Positions 41,112-49,654 of a DNA stretch of 64,000 nt are shown here, piece by piece. The position numbers and the translations under genes were made by a program. The stretch spans positions 1-64,000 of the forward strand of contig NZ_JBIPKH010000014.1 of assembly GCF_044068625.1 (NCBI RefSeq). The letters run 5' to 3'. The notes below the pieces were generated by a model that did no database searches, was not told the origin of the DNA, and was given only the letters and a program-made list of their open reading frames with translations. Every line of letters starts with the position of its first letter. Position 1 is the first letter of the stretch. The stretch comes from Desulfurivibrio sp044068625 (GTDB lineage: Bacteria; Desulfobacterota; Desulfobulbia; Desulfobulbales; Desulfurivibrionaceae).

Positions 41112-42263
41112 TTAGACAAAGACCTGGCGAGAACGCCGAACCACCTCGGGCAGGACGGCCAGAAAGGCGGCCACTTCCGCCTCGCTGTTCAAGCGGCTCA
41201 AGCTGATCCGCAAGGTGCCGTGGCGATAGCTCTCCGGCACCGCCATGGCGGCCAGCACCGGGGAGGGATCAAGATCGCCGCCGTGACAGGCGGCATGGGC
41301 CGATACCGCAAAACCTCGATCATCGAGGTCCTGGATCATCTGGGCCGAAGAGCAGTATTCAAAACTGACATTGATGGTGTTGGCCAACCGCGGCGCCTCA
41401 CCCCCGTTGATCAACGCCCCCGGGCAGCAATCACGAATTCCGGCCTCCAGCTTGCGGCCCAGGACCGCCAGTTTCTCCCGGCCTCCCCCGGCCAGGTGGG
41501 CGGCCGCCAGCTCGCAGGCCAGACCGAAACCGACAATGCCGGCCACGTTTTCGGTGCCGGCCCGCCGGCCGCCTTCCTGGCCGGCTCCCATGATCAACGG
41601 GGTCACCGGGGCGGTCCGGGCCAGGTAAAGGGCGCCGCACCCCTTGGGTCCGTGCAATTTGTGGGCGGCCAGGCTGAGATAATCCACCGGCCACTCCTCG
41701 GCCCTGAGCTCCTCTTTGCCGGCCAGTTGCACCGCGTCACAATGGAAGAGAACCCCCCGCTCCCGGCAGATGGCCCCCAGCTCGGCCAGATCCCAAAGGA
41801 CTCCGGTTTCATTGTTGGCCGCCATCAGTGAGACCAGGGCGGTATCTTCGCTGAGGGCCGCCCGCAGCCGGGCGGAATCCAACCGGCCCGCCGCGTCCAC
41901 CGGCAGGCGTTGGATCTGGTAACCGTGATGTTTCTCGAGAAAATTGAGGGGTTGCTGCACCGAGGGGTGCTCCACCGCCGAGGTGACGATCTTGTGGGCC
42001 CGGGGCCGGGCCAGAACCGCGCTTAAAATCGCCTGGCAGTTGGCCTCGCTGCCGCCGCCGGTGAACACCAGCCGCTCCGAGGCGCAGTGGAGGAGGGCCG
42101 CCACCCGCTCCCGCCCCTCTTCCACCGCCCGCCGGGCCTCCTCGCCCAGGGCGTGGCCGCTGGAGGGATTGCCGAAGTTCTCTTTTAAAGAGATGGCCAT
42201 GGCCGCGGCCACCTCGGGCGCCAGGGGAGTGGTGGCGTTGTTGTCGAAATAAATTTTGGGCAT
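41112..42263 (-). CDS. cysteine desulfurase (NifS/IscS family)
   Basis: A 383-residue PLP enzyme. The cofactor lysine is Lys202 in SLAAHKLHGPKG; the start YFDNNATTPL and the VEHPSV and AANNETGVLWD motifs are typical. The mobile-loop cysteine is Cys326 in SAHAACHGGD, replacing the more usual S-A-G-S-A-C. It takes sulfur from cysteine for Fe-S assembly or thiolation. It sits 16 bases after nadA, so it probably builds the NadA cluster, like NifS in nad operons of other bacteria. ATG 42263 has gaggag at good spacing; ATG 42266 is possible. Confidence 0.85.
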   Translation of the reverse strand: MPKIYFDNNATTPLAPEVAAAMAISLKENFGNPSSGHALGEEARRAVEEGRERVAALLHCASERLVFTGGGSEANCQAILSAVLARPRAHKIVTSAVEHPSVQQPLNFLEKHHGYQIQRLPVDAAGRLDSARLRAALSEDTALVSLMAANNETGVLWDLAELGAICRERGVLFHCDAVQLAGKEELRAEEWPVDYLSLAAHKLHGPKGCGALYLARTAPVTPLIMGAGQEGGRRAGTENVAGIVGFGLACELAAAHLAGGGREKLAVLGRKLEAGIRDCCPGALINGGEAPRLANTINVSFEYCSSAQMIQDLDDRGFAVSAHAACHGGDLDPSPVLAAMAVPESYRHGTLRISLSRLNSEAEVAAFLAVLPEVVRRSRQVFV

Positions 42264-42279
42264 CATCACTCCTCGGCGC

Positions 42280-43374
42280 TCAGATCGCCAGCATCCGCTC
42301 CAGGGCCAGCCGGGCCGAAGCCGCCGTCACCGCCGGCACCGTGATCCGATTGACCTCCCGCCCGGCCGCCAGGTGGTCGAGAATCCAGAGCAGGTAGGCG
42401 GGCTTGATACGATACATGGTGGAGCAGAGGCATTGAAAGGGGGAAAGGGAGTGGATATCCTGCTCGGGGTGACGGGCCTGGAGGCGGCGGACCAGGTTGA
42501 TCTCGGTGCCCACCGCCCATTTGGAGCCCGGCGGGGCCTGTTCAATCGCCTTGATGATCGCTTCGGTGGAGCCATACTGGTCGGCCCGGCTCACCACCTC
42601 CCGGCGGCACTCGGGGTGGACGATGATCCTGACCCGGGGGTCGCGGGCCCGCCAGGCCTCCACATGGGCCGCCGAAAACTGCATGTGCACCGTGCAGTAG
42701 CCATCCCAGAGGATCACCCGGGCCCGCTTCACCGCCTCGGGATCATTGCCGCCCAGGGGCCGGCCCCGGCGCCAGAGAATCACCTCGGCCTCGGCGAGGC
42801 CGATGGCGGCGGCGGAGTTGCGTCCCAGGTGTTCGTCGGGGAAAAAGAAGACCCGTTCCCCCTTGGCCAGGGCCCATTGCAGGACCCGTTCGGCGTTGGA
42901 GGAGGTGCAGACCGAACCGCCCCGCTCCCCGACCAGGGCCTTGATCGCCGCCGAGGAGTTGACGTAGGTCACCGGCACCAGGCCATCGGCATCGATCACC
43001 TGGCCCAGCTCGGCAAAGGCCCACTCCACCTCGGGACGGGTGGCCATATCGGCCATGGGGCAGCCGGCCCGCAGATCGGGCAAAAAGACCCGCTGCCCCT
43101 CGTTGGTGAGAATATCGGCCGATTCGGCCATGAAGTGCACGCCGCAGAAAACGATCAGACTCTTTTCCCGGTTTTCGGCGGCGATCCGGGCCAGCTTCAG
43201 GGAATCGCCGGTGGCGTCGGCATGGCGGAAAACCGCCTCCTGTTGATAGTGGTGGGCCAGCAGCAGCAGGCGGTCGGCCAGCTCTTCCTTGCGGGAGAGG
43301 ATCCGGCGGTGCAGCGTATCTTCCGCTTGCTCAAGATACGCCGCCCCGATATCGACCTGGACAAGGGATGTCAT
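42280..43374 (-). CDS. nadA: quinolinate synthase NadA
   Basis: A 364-residue enzyme. It condenses iminoaspartate with dihydroxyacetone phosphate to quinolinate for NAD synthesis. LLAHHYQQEAVFRHADATGD, FCGVHFMAESADIL (first cluster Cys), CTSSNAERVL (second) and LSPFQCLCSTMYRI (third) fit the 4Fe-4S site. HPECRREVV and MSFPDEHLG-like LFFFPDEHLGRN segments match the family. It is upstream of the cysteine desulfurase on minus. No nadB or nadC in the window. Confidence 0.93.
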   Translation of the reverse strand: MTSLVQVDIGAAYLEQAEDTLHRRILSRKEELADRLLLLAHHYQQEAVFRHADATGDSLKLARIAAENREKSLIVFCGVHFMAESADILTNEGQRVFLPDLRAGCPMADMATRPEVEWAFAELGQVIDADGLVPVTYVNSSAAIKALVGERGGSVCTSSNAERVLQWALAKGERVFFFPDEHLGRNSAAAIGLAEAEVILWRRGRPLGGNDPEAVKRARVILWDGYCTVHMQFSAAHVEAWRARDPRVRIIVHPECRREVVSRADQYGSTEAIIKAIEQAPPGSKWAVGTEINLVRRLQARHPEQDIHSLSPFQCLCSTMYRIKPAYLLWILDHLAAGREVNRITVPAVTAASARLALERMLAI

Positions 43375-43390
43375 GGTTTTGCGGGGAAGA

Positions 43391-43735
43391 TCAGGCTACT
43401 TCCGGCTCTTCCAGTTCCGGCCCCTTGGTGGCGGAGAATTGACGGCGCTTGCGCTGCAGTTCCTTGAGCTGCAGGCCCAGGGTGTCGAAGGCCTCTCCCA
43501 GGATGGTCCGCACCGATTCGCCCTTGCGGGAAACCACCACGGTATCATTGGGAACCCCCGCCACCAGACGAACCTCGTAGCCGCCGCTCTTGTGGCTGGC
43601 GGTCTCCTCGATGCTTACCCGCAGATGGTGGATCAGTCCGGCATGGTGCCGGGTCAACCGGGCCTTTTCGGCCTCGATCTTTTCCTGCCAGACCTTGCGG
43701 ATATCCAAGTTACGGCCTTCAACCTGAAGCTCCAT
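43391..43735 (-). CDS. HPF/RaiA-family ribosome hibernation factor
   Basis: A 114-residue protein of the short form. It starts MELQVEGRNLDIRKVWQEKI and holds the S30AE fold (RVSIEETASHKSGGYEVRL, VVVSRKGESVRTILGEAFD, LQLKELQRKRRQF). It binds the 30S subunit in stationary phase to inactivate ribosomes. The tail is acidic. ATG 43735 has cgggaggaattt upstream; longer frames start in leader sequence. It is followed 16 bases later by nadA on the same strand. Confidence 0.75.
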   Translation of the reverse strand: MELQVEGRNLDIRKVWQEKIEAEKARLTRHHAGLIHHLRVSIEETASHKSGGYEVRLVAGVPNDTVVVSRKGESVRTILGEAFDTLGLQLKELQRKRRQFSATKGPELEEPEVA

Positions 43736-43860
43736 AAATTCCTCCCGGAAGATTAAGGGTGGTGCAACGAAAAACGGGCAAAATAGCCTCTGTTTACCAT
43801 CTTTGCAACCAAAAAGCTCAGCACCTCCTGCCTTGAGGATAGTTGACTTGCCCAACCCCG

Positions 43861-44886
43861 TCAACAGGCTTTGCCGGTGAACTTTTGCCGTAACCGGCCA
43901 ATCCGGGCCAGGGAGCCGGCAAGCCGGGCGGGGGCCAGTTGGCCCGTCGCCAGGGCTTGGCGCAGCCGCTCCTTGGCCCGCCGCACTTTTTGATGATCGT
44001 GGCAGATCAGCAGTTGATCGGCGCCCGCCAGCAGGGCGGCCAGGGCCGCCTCCTCCACCGCCTGGTGATTTTCGATGGCCCCCATCTCCAGATCATCGGT
44101 GACGATCACCCCCCGATAACCCATCTGCCGGCGCAGCAGCTGTTCCAGGATCGACGGAGAGAGGGTGGCCGGCCGCTCCGAGTCCAGGGCTGGGTAGATG
44201 GTGTGCGAGGTCATGATCGCCGCCACCCCCAGGTCGGCGGCGGCCTGAAAGGGGGGCAGGTCCAAACGTTCCAGCTCCTCCCGCTCCCGCCTCAGGGTGG
44301 GCAGGGTCTGATGGGGATCCAGGCGGGCGCTGCCCAGGCCGGGAAAATGCTTGGCGCAGGCGGCCAGACCGGCCTCCTGCATGGTTTTGATCACCAGACA
44401 ACCCAAACGGGCCACGGTGGCGGGGTCATCCCCCAGCACCCGCCGCTCCATGTAAAACCCCTGGCCCGCCGGGCAAAGATCCAGCACCGGGGCCAGATTC
44501 ATATTGATCCCCACCGCCAGCAGCTCCGCCGCGCAGGTACGGGCGTAATCCACCAGGGCCGCCTCCGGTTCCGGGCCTTCGGCCAACACCCGGGCATCGG
44601 CAAACTGGGTGAAGGGGGGGGGCAGGCGAGCCACTGTGCCCCCCTCCTGATCGATGGCGATCAGCGGCGGCGGCAGGCCGGCCTCCCGGCAGGTCCGGGC
44701 CAGATCGGCCCCCAGTTGCCCAAGCTGCTCCGTCCCCCCCACGTTGCGTTTGAAAAGAATAAAATCGTTGACCCGGTCACGCTGGATCAGCTCCCGGGTG
44801 GATTGATCCAGCTGCTGACCCGGCAGGCCAACCATGAACAGGCCGCCAATTTCCATGGCGGAACTGGGGGGGGCAAGCGGGCTCAT
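43861..44886 (-). CDS. nagZ: beta-N-acetylhexosaminidase NagZ (GH3)
   Basis: A 341-residue GH3 enzyme. AIDQEGGTVARL, AKHFPGLGSARLDPHQTLP (the His-Asp active-site loop of NagZ is in this segment) and VTDDLEMGAI with the nucleophile Asp are all present. It removes GlcNAc from anhydro-muropeptides or glycans in the cytoplasm, in the wall-recycling pathway fed by MltA and SLT enzymes. The start overlaps the queC stop by four bases. A shorter start at Met11 is possible. Confidence 0.88.
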   Translation of the reverse strand: MSPLAPPSSAMEIGGLFMVGLPGQQLDQSTRELIQRDRVNDFILFKRNVGGTEQLGQLGADLARTCREAGLPPPLIAIDQEGGTVARLPPPFTQFADARVLAEGPEPEAALVDYARTCAAELLAVGINMNLAPVLDLCPAGQGFYMERRVLGDDPATVARLGCLVIKTMQEAGLAACAKHFPGLGSARLDPHQTLPTLRREREELERLDLPPFQAAADLGVAAIMTSHTIYPALDSERPATLSPSILEQLLRRQMGYRGVIVTDDLEMGAIENHQAVEEAALAALLAGADQLLICHDHQKVRRAKERLRQALATGQLAPARLAGSLARIGRLRQKFTGKAC

Positions 44887-45605
44887 CGAGCATACTCCAG
44901 GGGATCGGCCTGCCCGGCCTGGGCAAAACCTTTAAGACGCAGGATACAGGCATCACAACGGCCGCAGGACCGCTGGGCCGGGCCGGGATCGTAGCAGGAG
45001 TGGGTCTGGGCGTAATCCACCCCCAACTCCAGCCCCCTGGCGATGATCTCCCCTTTGCTCAGGGCAAGCAGGGGGGCCTGGATCCGAAACCCCTGCCCCT
45101 CCCGCCCCGCCCGGGTGCCGAGATTGGCGGCGGCGGCAAAGGCGGCCAGGTAATCGGGCCGGCAATCGGGGTAACCGCTGAAATCGACGGCGTTGACCCC
45201 GATGAAGATATCCCGGGCCCCCAACACCTCGGCCCAGGAGACGGCGTAGGCCAGGAAAATGGTGTTGCGTCCCGGCACATAGGTAACCGGGATCTCTCCG
45301 GCGCCCCCGGATGCGACCATGGCCTCGGGGGAGCGATCCTTGGGCACCGCCAGTTGGGAAGTCAGGGCCGAGCCGCCGATGGCGTCCAGGGCGATATCAA
45401 GCACCAGGTGCTCCGCCGCCCCCCAGCGCCGGGCGTTGGCCCGGGCCAGTTCCAACTCGCGGGTGTGGCGCTGGCCATAGGAGAAGGAGAGACAGTGACA
45501 GCGAAATCCCGCGGTGGCGGCCAGGGCCAGCACCGTGGTGGAATCAAGGCCGCCGGAGAGCAACACCACCGCTTTTTTTGCCGGGAAGGGAGTTTGATCG
45601 TTCAT
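44883..45605 (-). CDS. queC: 7-cyano-7-deazaguanine synthase QueC
   Basis: A 240-residue ATP-dependent ligase that converts carboxy-deazaguanine to preQ0 for queuosine. The PP-loop motif SGGLDS is at residues 17-22. The zinc-binding cysteines are in SCYDPGPAQRSCGRCDACILR (broken here for length: HSCYDPG and CGRCDACILR). LSFSYGQRH and YVPGRNTIFLAYAVSWAE are typical. It is the first gene of the minus run that goes on to nagZ; the divergent Mrp operon starts 96 bases away. Confidence 0.95.
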   Translation of the reverse strand: MNDQTPFPAKKAVVLLSGGLDSTTVLALAATAGFRCHCLSFSYGQRHTRELELARANARRWGAAEHLVLDIALDAIGGSALTSQLAVPKDRSPEAMVASGGAGEIPVTYVPGRNTIFLAYAVSWAEVLGARDIFIGVNAVDFSGYPDCRPDYLAAFAAAANLGTRAGREGQGFRIQAPLLALSKGEIIARGLELGVDYAQTHSCYDPGPAQRSCGRCDACILRLKGFAQAGQADPLEYAR

Positions 45606-45664
45606 GCCGCCAACCTAATCCCCCACCCCCCCCATCGTCAATACGGTTGTCGCGGCGGCGGCGA

Positions 45665-45694
45665 TTGACAAAGAAAAGCCCTTCGTGGTTGAAT
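45665..45694 (+). promoter_or_regulatory. candidate promoter of the Mrp operon, predicting a leaderless start
   Basis: TTGACA (45665-45670) and TTGAAT (45689-45694) are 18 bases apart. A start seven bases after the -10 falls at or beside ATG 45702, which has no Shine-Dalgarno sequence upstream. Confidence 0.45.
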
Positions 45695-45701
45695 ATCCGA
45701 C

Positions 45702-46205
45702 ATGATCCTCTTCGGCGAACATCACATCACCTGGCGCCGCCTGGGCCGCCGCTCCCTGGAGTTGGCCGCGATCTGGCTGATCCTCACCGGCGGCCAGCCC
45801 GATGCCTGGCTGCCGGGGCTGGCGGTGGTGATCCCCGCCGCCCTGGCCTCCCTGCTCCTGCCCGTATCCCGGGCCTGGCGGTGGCGGCTGGGCGGGCTGT
45901 GCCGCTTTCTGCCCTTCTTTCTCCTCCGTTCCCTGTGGGCCGGCCTCGATGTGGCCCGCCGGGCCCTGGCCCCCGATCCCGCCCTGCGCCCGGGCCTGCA
46001 CCGCTACCACTGGCAACTGCCCGAAGGCCCGGCCCGGATCTTTTTCCTCAACACCGTTTCCCTGCTGCCCGGCACCCTCAGCGTCGGCCTGGACCGGGAG
46101 AGCCTGCTGATCCACACCATCAATGCCGACCGCGATCTCGACGGCGATCTGGCCCGACTGGAGAAGATGGTCCAGCTGCTCTTTCACCAGGAGGATCGGC
46201 CATGA
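45702..46205 (+). CDS. mrpE: Mrp-type Na+/H+ antiporter subunit E
   Basis: A 167-residue protein with two N-terminal membrane helices (LELAAIWLILTGGQPDAWLPG, LAVVIPAALASLLLP) and the MnhE domain (FLPFFLLRSLWAGLDVARRAL, FFLNTVSLLPGTLSVG). It opens an eight-gene operon; ATG 45702 lacks a ribosome site. The Mrp complex exports Na+ in exchange for protons and is central to growth at high pH or salt. Confidence 0.88.
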   Translation: MILFGEHHITWRRLGRRSLELAAIWLILTGGQPDAWLPGLAVVIPAALASLLLPVSRAWRWRLGGLCRFLPFFLLRSLWAGLDVARRALAPDPALRPGLHRYHWQLPEGPARIFFLNTVSLLPGTLSVGLDRESLLIHTINADRDLDGDLARLEKMVQLLFHQEDRP

Positions 46206-46498
46206 GCGTCGAAGCGCTGCTGCTGGGCTGCGTCCTCTTCCTGCTGCTCACCATCGGCCTGGGACTGATCCGGGTGGTCCGCGGCCCCAGCCCGGCCGAC
46301 CGGATGCTCTCCGCCCAGCTCTTCGGCACCAGCGGCGTGGCGATCTTTCTGCTGCTGGCCGAACTGCGGGATGACCCGACCCTGCGCCATATCGCCCTGG
46401 TTTACGCCCTGCTGGCGGCGGTGGCGGTAATCACCTTTGTCCGTCGCGGCAGCGACGAAAATCAAGCCCCGGACCCGGACCCCGAGGAGCGGAAATAA
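46202..46498 (+). CDS. mrpF: Mrp-type antiporter subunit F
   Basis: A 98-residue protein with three membrane helices (ALLLGCVLFLLLTIGLGLI, a middle helix and ALVYALLAAVAVITFV). The RGPSPADRMLSAQLFG motif is diagnostic of MrpF/MnhF. The start overlaps the mrpE stop (ATGA). The charged tail DENQAPDPDPEERK is cytoplasmic. Confidence 0.9.
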   Translation: MSVEALLLGCVLFLLLTIGLGLIRVVRGPSPADRMLSAQLFGTSGVAIFLLLAELRDDPTLRHIALVYALLAAVAVITFVRRGSDENQAPDPDPEERK

Positions 46499-46852
46499 GT
46501 GGAACTGTTGGCGCTCATCCGCGGCTGGCTGGCCCTGGGCCTGATCGTCATCGCCATGCCTTTTTTTCTGGCCGGCACCGTGGGGCTGCTCCGTTTCCCC
46601 GATGCCTGCACCCGGATCCATGCCGTAACCAAGGCGGATAATGTCGGCCTGGGCCTGCTGGTGACCGGGTTAATTCTGCGGAACTGGTCGCCGGCGGTGG
46701 GGGCCGAACTGCTGCTGATCTGGACCCTGGTGCTCTCCGCCGGCGCCACCGCCGGCCACCTGGTGGGGGCTCTGGCCCTGGGCCGGCGAAACCCGGAGCC
46801 GGCAGGAGCCGCTGCCAGGCCCACCCCCATCCCCAAGGAGCGGCAACCATGA
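46499..46852 (+). CDS. mrpG: Mrp-type antiporter subunit G
   Basis: A 117-residue protein starting at GTG 46499, directly after the mrpF TAA. The family motif FFLAGTVGLLRFPDACTRIH and TKADNVGLGLL is present, with three membrane helices. The Pro/Ala/Arg tail is cytoplasmic. Confidence 0.9.
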   Translation: MELLALIRGWLALGLIVIAMPFFLAGTVGLLRFPDACTRIHAVTKADNVGLGLLVTGLILRNWSPAVGAELLLIWTLVLSAGATAGHLVGALALGRRNPEPAGAAARPTPIPKERQP

Positions 46853-47814
46853 ACCCGCTGCTGACAGCCCTTGACCTCTGCCTGGCCGCCATCCTCATCG
46901 GCCTGACCTGGGCGGTGCTGTTCAGCCGCGATGATTTTCGGGCCGTGGTGCTGTTTATCTCCCTGGGCCTGTTAATGGCCCTGGCCTGGGTGCGCCTCTC
47001 CGCCCCGGAGGTGGCCCTGGCCGAGGCGGCCATCGGCGCCGGGATCAGTGGCGCCCTGCTGCTCTCCGCCCTGCCGCGGCTGCGAAAAAGAGATAATCAA
47101 ACCGGCCCCGCAAGGAAGGAGAAGGAGCGACGGAACCGCTGGCTGGCACCCGCCGGGCCCGGGGTCCTGGGGCTGCTGGGCCTGGCCACCCTGCTCCTGT
47201 TATTGACCAGCGGCATCCTGCTGGGGCTGACTCCGCCCTTTCGGACCGGCCCCGCCCCCTTGACCACCGAGCTGATGCCCCTGAGCGGGGTTAGCAATCA
47301 GGTTACCGCCGTGCTCCTCAACTTCCGCAGCTTCGACACCCTGCTGGAGCTGGCGGTGCTGCTGCTGGCGGTGATGGGCCTCTGGTCCTGGGGCCGGGGC
47401 GGGCCGGCCGGCCCCGGCGGCCGGACGCCGATTGCGGCCGGACCGGTCCTGCTGACCCTGATCCGGGGAATTCTGCCCTTGGCCATCCTGATCGCCGGTT
47501 ACCTGGCCTGGATCGGCGACCGGGCCCCGGGGGGCGCTTTCCAGAGCGGGGCGGTGCTGGGCGCGGCCGGGATCATGCTGGGGTTGACGGTCCGGCCGCT
47601 GACCGATTTTTTTCCCACATGGCTGCTGCGGGCCGTCCTGGTGGTCGGCCTGGGTTTATTTCTGCTGCTGGCGGCCCTGCCCCTGGCCGGGGGAAGGCTC
47701 TTTTTCCAGTATCCCCCCGCTTATGCCGGAGCCTTCATTCTGGCCATCGAGGCGGCCGCCGCCCTGGCCATCGGCCTGGCCCTGAGCCTGCTGCCGGGGA
47801 GCCGGCCGCGATGA
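46849..47814 (+). CDS. fusion of MrpA C-terminal (DUF4040/MbhD-like) and MrpB-like domains
   Basis: A 321-residue membrane protein. Residues 1-80 hold the DUF4040/MbhD helix set (VLFISLGLLMALAWVRLSAPEVALAEAAIG, written here in parts: LSAPEVALAEAAIG is the signature). A middle segment resembles MbhE, and the C-terminal 180 residues match MnhB (YLAWIGDRAPGGAFQSGAVL). In classical Mrp the first part is the C-terminal end of the large MrpA. The start overlaps the mrpG stop by four bases. Confidence 0.8.
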   Translation: MNPLLTALDLCLAAILIGLTWAVLFSRDDFRAVVLFISLGLLMALAWVRLSAPEVALAEAAIGAGISGALLLSALPRLRKRDNQTGPARKEKERRNRWLAPAGPGVLGLLGLATLLLLLTSGILLGLTPPFRTGPAPLTTELMPLSGVSNQVTAVLLNFRSFDTLLELAVLLLAVMGLWSWGRGGPAGPGGRTPIAAGPVLLTLIRGILPLAILIAGYLAWIGDRAPGGAFQSGAVLGAAGIMLGLTVRPLTDFFPTWLLRAVLVVGLGLFLLLAALPLAGGRLFFQYPPAYAGAFILAIEAAAALAIGLALSLLPGSRPR

Positions 47815-48098
47815 GTTCCACCCTCCTCTTCGGCCTGACCGGACTGACCATGTTCTGCCTGGGCCTGGGCGCCCTTTTTTCCCAGCCCGCCGTGCTGCGC
47901 AAGATCCTGGGGCTCAACATCTGCGGCAGCGGCATCTTTCTACTGATGATCAGCATCGCTTACGATCCGGCGGGAGGAGCGCCCGATCCGGTCCTGCACG
48001 CCTTGGTACTCACCGGAATCGTGATCTCGGTGAGCATCACCGCCTTCGCCCTGGCCCTGGCCGGCCGGGAGCCGAAGCCCAAGGGGCCGGCGGAATGA
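47811..48098 (+). CDS. mrpC: Mrp-type antiporter subunit C (NuoK-like)
   Basis: A 95-residue protein with three membrane helices (LTGLTMFCLGLGALF, NICGSGIFLLMISIAY, LVLTGIVISVSITAFALAL). The V-L-H-A-L-V-L-T-G-I-V-I motif is typical of NuoK/MrpC. It is coupled on both sides by ATGA overlaps. Confidence 0.88.
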   Translation: MSSTLLFGLTGLTMFCLGLGALFSQPAVLRKILGLNICGSGIFLLMISIAYDPAGGAPDPVLHALVLTGIVISVSITAFALALAGREPKPKGPAE

Positions 48099-49654
48099 CT
48101 CCTCCCCTGCCGCCACCTTGGCCGATTCTGCTGATCGTGCTGCCCCTGGCCGCGGCCCTGCTGGCCTTTGCCCTGCCGCGCCTGGCGGGCTGGGCCGCCC
48201 TGCTGACCATGGCCGCCGTCCCGGCCCTGCTGCTGCCCTTAACCGCCCTGGTCAGCCCGGGCTCTTCCCTGCTTTATCCCCTGGGTGGCTGGCCCCCCGC
48301 GCTGGGCATCGGCCTGCTGGCCGACGGCCTGAGCCTGTGGCTGCTGTGGCTGGGGGCGGCGGTCAATATCGCCGTCGGCTTTTATGCCCGGCGCTATTTT
48401 TTATCCGCCCCGGGGGGAGCAACCACCGCGAGCGGCCGCTACTTCCCCCCCCTGTGGCTGATGCTCTGGGCCGCCTTCAACGGCCTGCTGCTCAGCGCCG
48501 ATCTGTTCAATATTTATGTGGGCCTGGAGCTGCTGGGGCTGGCGGCGGTCTGCCTGGCGGCCCTGGGCGACGGCCGGGAAGCCCGCCGGGCCGCCCTGCG
48601 CTATCTGCTGCTCAACCTCTTCGGCTCCCTCTCTTTTCTGCTGGCGGTGGTCCTGATCTACCGCCAGACCGGCAGTCTCAACCTGGCCCTGTTCCGGGAG
48701 CTGACCGCCCCCGATCCCCTGATTACCCTGGCCCTGGCCCTGCTCAGCCTGGGCCTGATCATCAAATCGGCCCTCTTCCCTCTCCACTTCTGGCTGCCCC
48801 CGGCCCACGCCCAGGCCCCGGCCCCGGTTTCCGCCCTGCTTTCCGCCCTGGTGGTCAAGGCTTCACTCTACCTGCTGCTGCGGGTCTGGCTGGCGCTTGC
48901 GGAGGGAGGCGCCCTTGATCCGACCCCGCTCTTCCAGCTTTTCGGAATCCTGGGGGCGGGGGCCATCTTCTGGGGATCGCTGCAGGCCCTGCGCTGTGCC
49001 GGCTTCAAGGAGCTGATCGCCTACTCCACCGTGGCCCAGATGGGCTACCTCTTCCTGGTTTTTCCCCTCCTCACCGGACCGGAACCGGCCAGCGCCCTTT
49101 ACGGGCTGCTCTTTTTCCTGGCGGCCCACGCCCTGGCCAAGGCCGCCCTCTTCCTGGTGGCGGGAACCATCGCCAAGCAGCGCCAGCCGGCGGGGAAAGC
49201 CAACCGGCCGCTGCTGATCTCCGACCTGACCGGCCTGAGCCGCACCCTGCCCCTGACCTCCCTCACCCTGGCCCTGGCCGCCGTCAGCCTGATGGGCCTG
49301 CCGCCCAGCGGCGGTTTCGTCGGCAAATGGTACCTGCTCCACGCCGCCCTCACCGGTCGGCAATGGTGGTGGACCGCGGCCATCATCGGCGGCGGCCTGC
49401 TCAGCCTGGCCTACCTGCTGCGGCCGGTGGCCCGGACCTTCACCCGCTCCGAGTCGGACCGGAAACGGGGGGGCGGGCCGGGGCAACCAGCAGTGAGTGA
49501 CGCCGGGAAGCGGCAGGTGGTCTGGTCCCTGGAAGGGCCGGCGCTGCTGCTGGCCCTGATCGCCATTCTGCTGGGGATTTTCCCCTGGCTGCCCCTGGAG
49601 TGGCTGGGCGGCCTGCCCAACCTCAGCCCGATCCAGCCGGGGAGGATGCCATGA
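48095..49654 (+). CDS. mrpD: Mrp-type antiporter subunit D (first of three NuoL/M/N-like subunits)
   Basis: A 519-residue protein with about 13-14 membrane helices. It has the Proton_antipo_M core with conserved charges: YVGLELLGLAAV (Glu in TM5), KSALFPLHFWLPPAHAQAP (Lys of TM7 and HxPP-like segment), and ALVVKASLYLLLRV. A Lys/Arg-rich loop near residue 450 (RSESDRKRGGG) is cytoplasmic. It is a proton or sodium channel unit of the antiporter. The start overlaps the mrpC stop. Confidence 0.85.
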   Translation: MTPPLPPPWPILLIVLPLAAALLAFALPRLAGWAALLTMAAVPALLLPLTALVSPGSSLLYPLGGWPPALGIGLLADGLSLWLLWLGAAVNIAVGFYARRYFLSAPGGATTASGRYFPPLWLMLWAAFNGLLLSADLFNIYVGLELLGLAAVCLAALGDGREARRAALRYLLLNLFGSLSFLLAVVLIYRQTGSLNLALFRELTAPDPLITLALALLSLGLIIKSALFPLHFWLPPAHAQAPAPVSALLSALVVKASLYLLLRVWLALAEGGALDPTPLFQLFGILGAGAIFWGSLQALRCAGFKELIAYSTVAQMGYLFLVFPLLTGPEPASALYGLLFFLAAHALAKAALFLVAGTIAKQRQPAGKANRPLLISDLTGLSRTLPLTSLTLALAAVSLMGLPPSGGFVGKWYLLHAALTGRQWWWTAAIIGGGLLSLAYLLRPVARTFTRSESDRKRGGGPGQPAVSDAGKRQVVWSLEGPALLLALIAILLGIFPWLPLEWLGGLPNLSPIQPGRMP

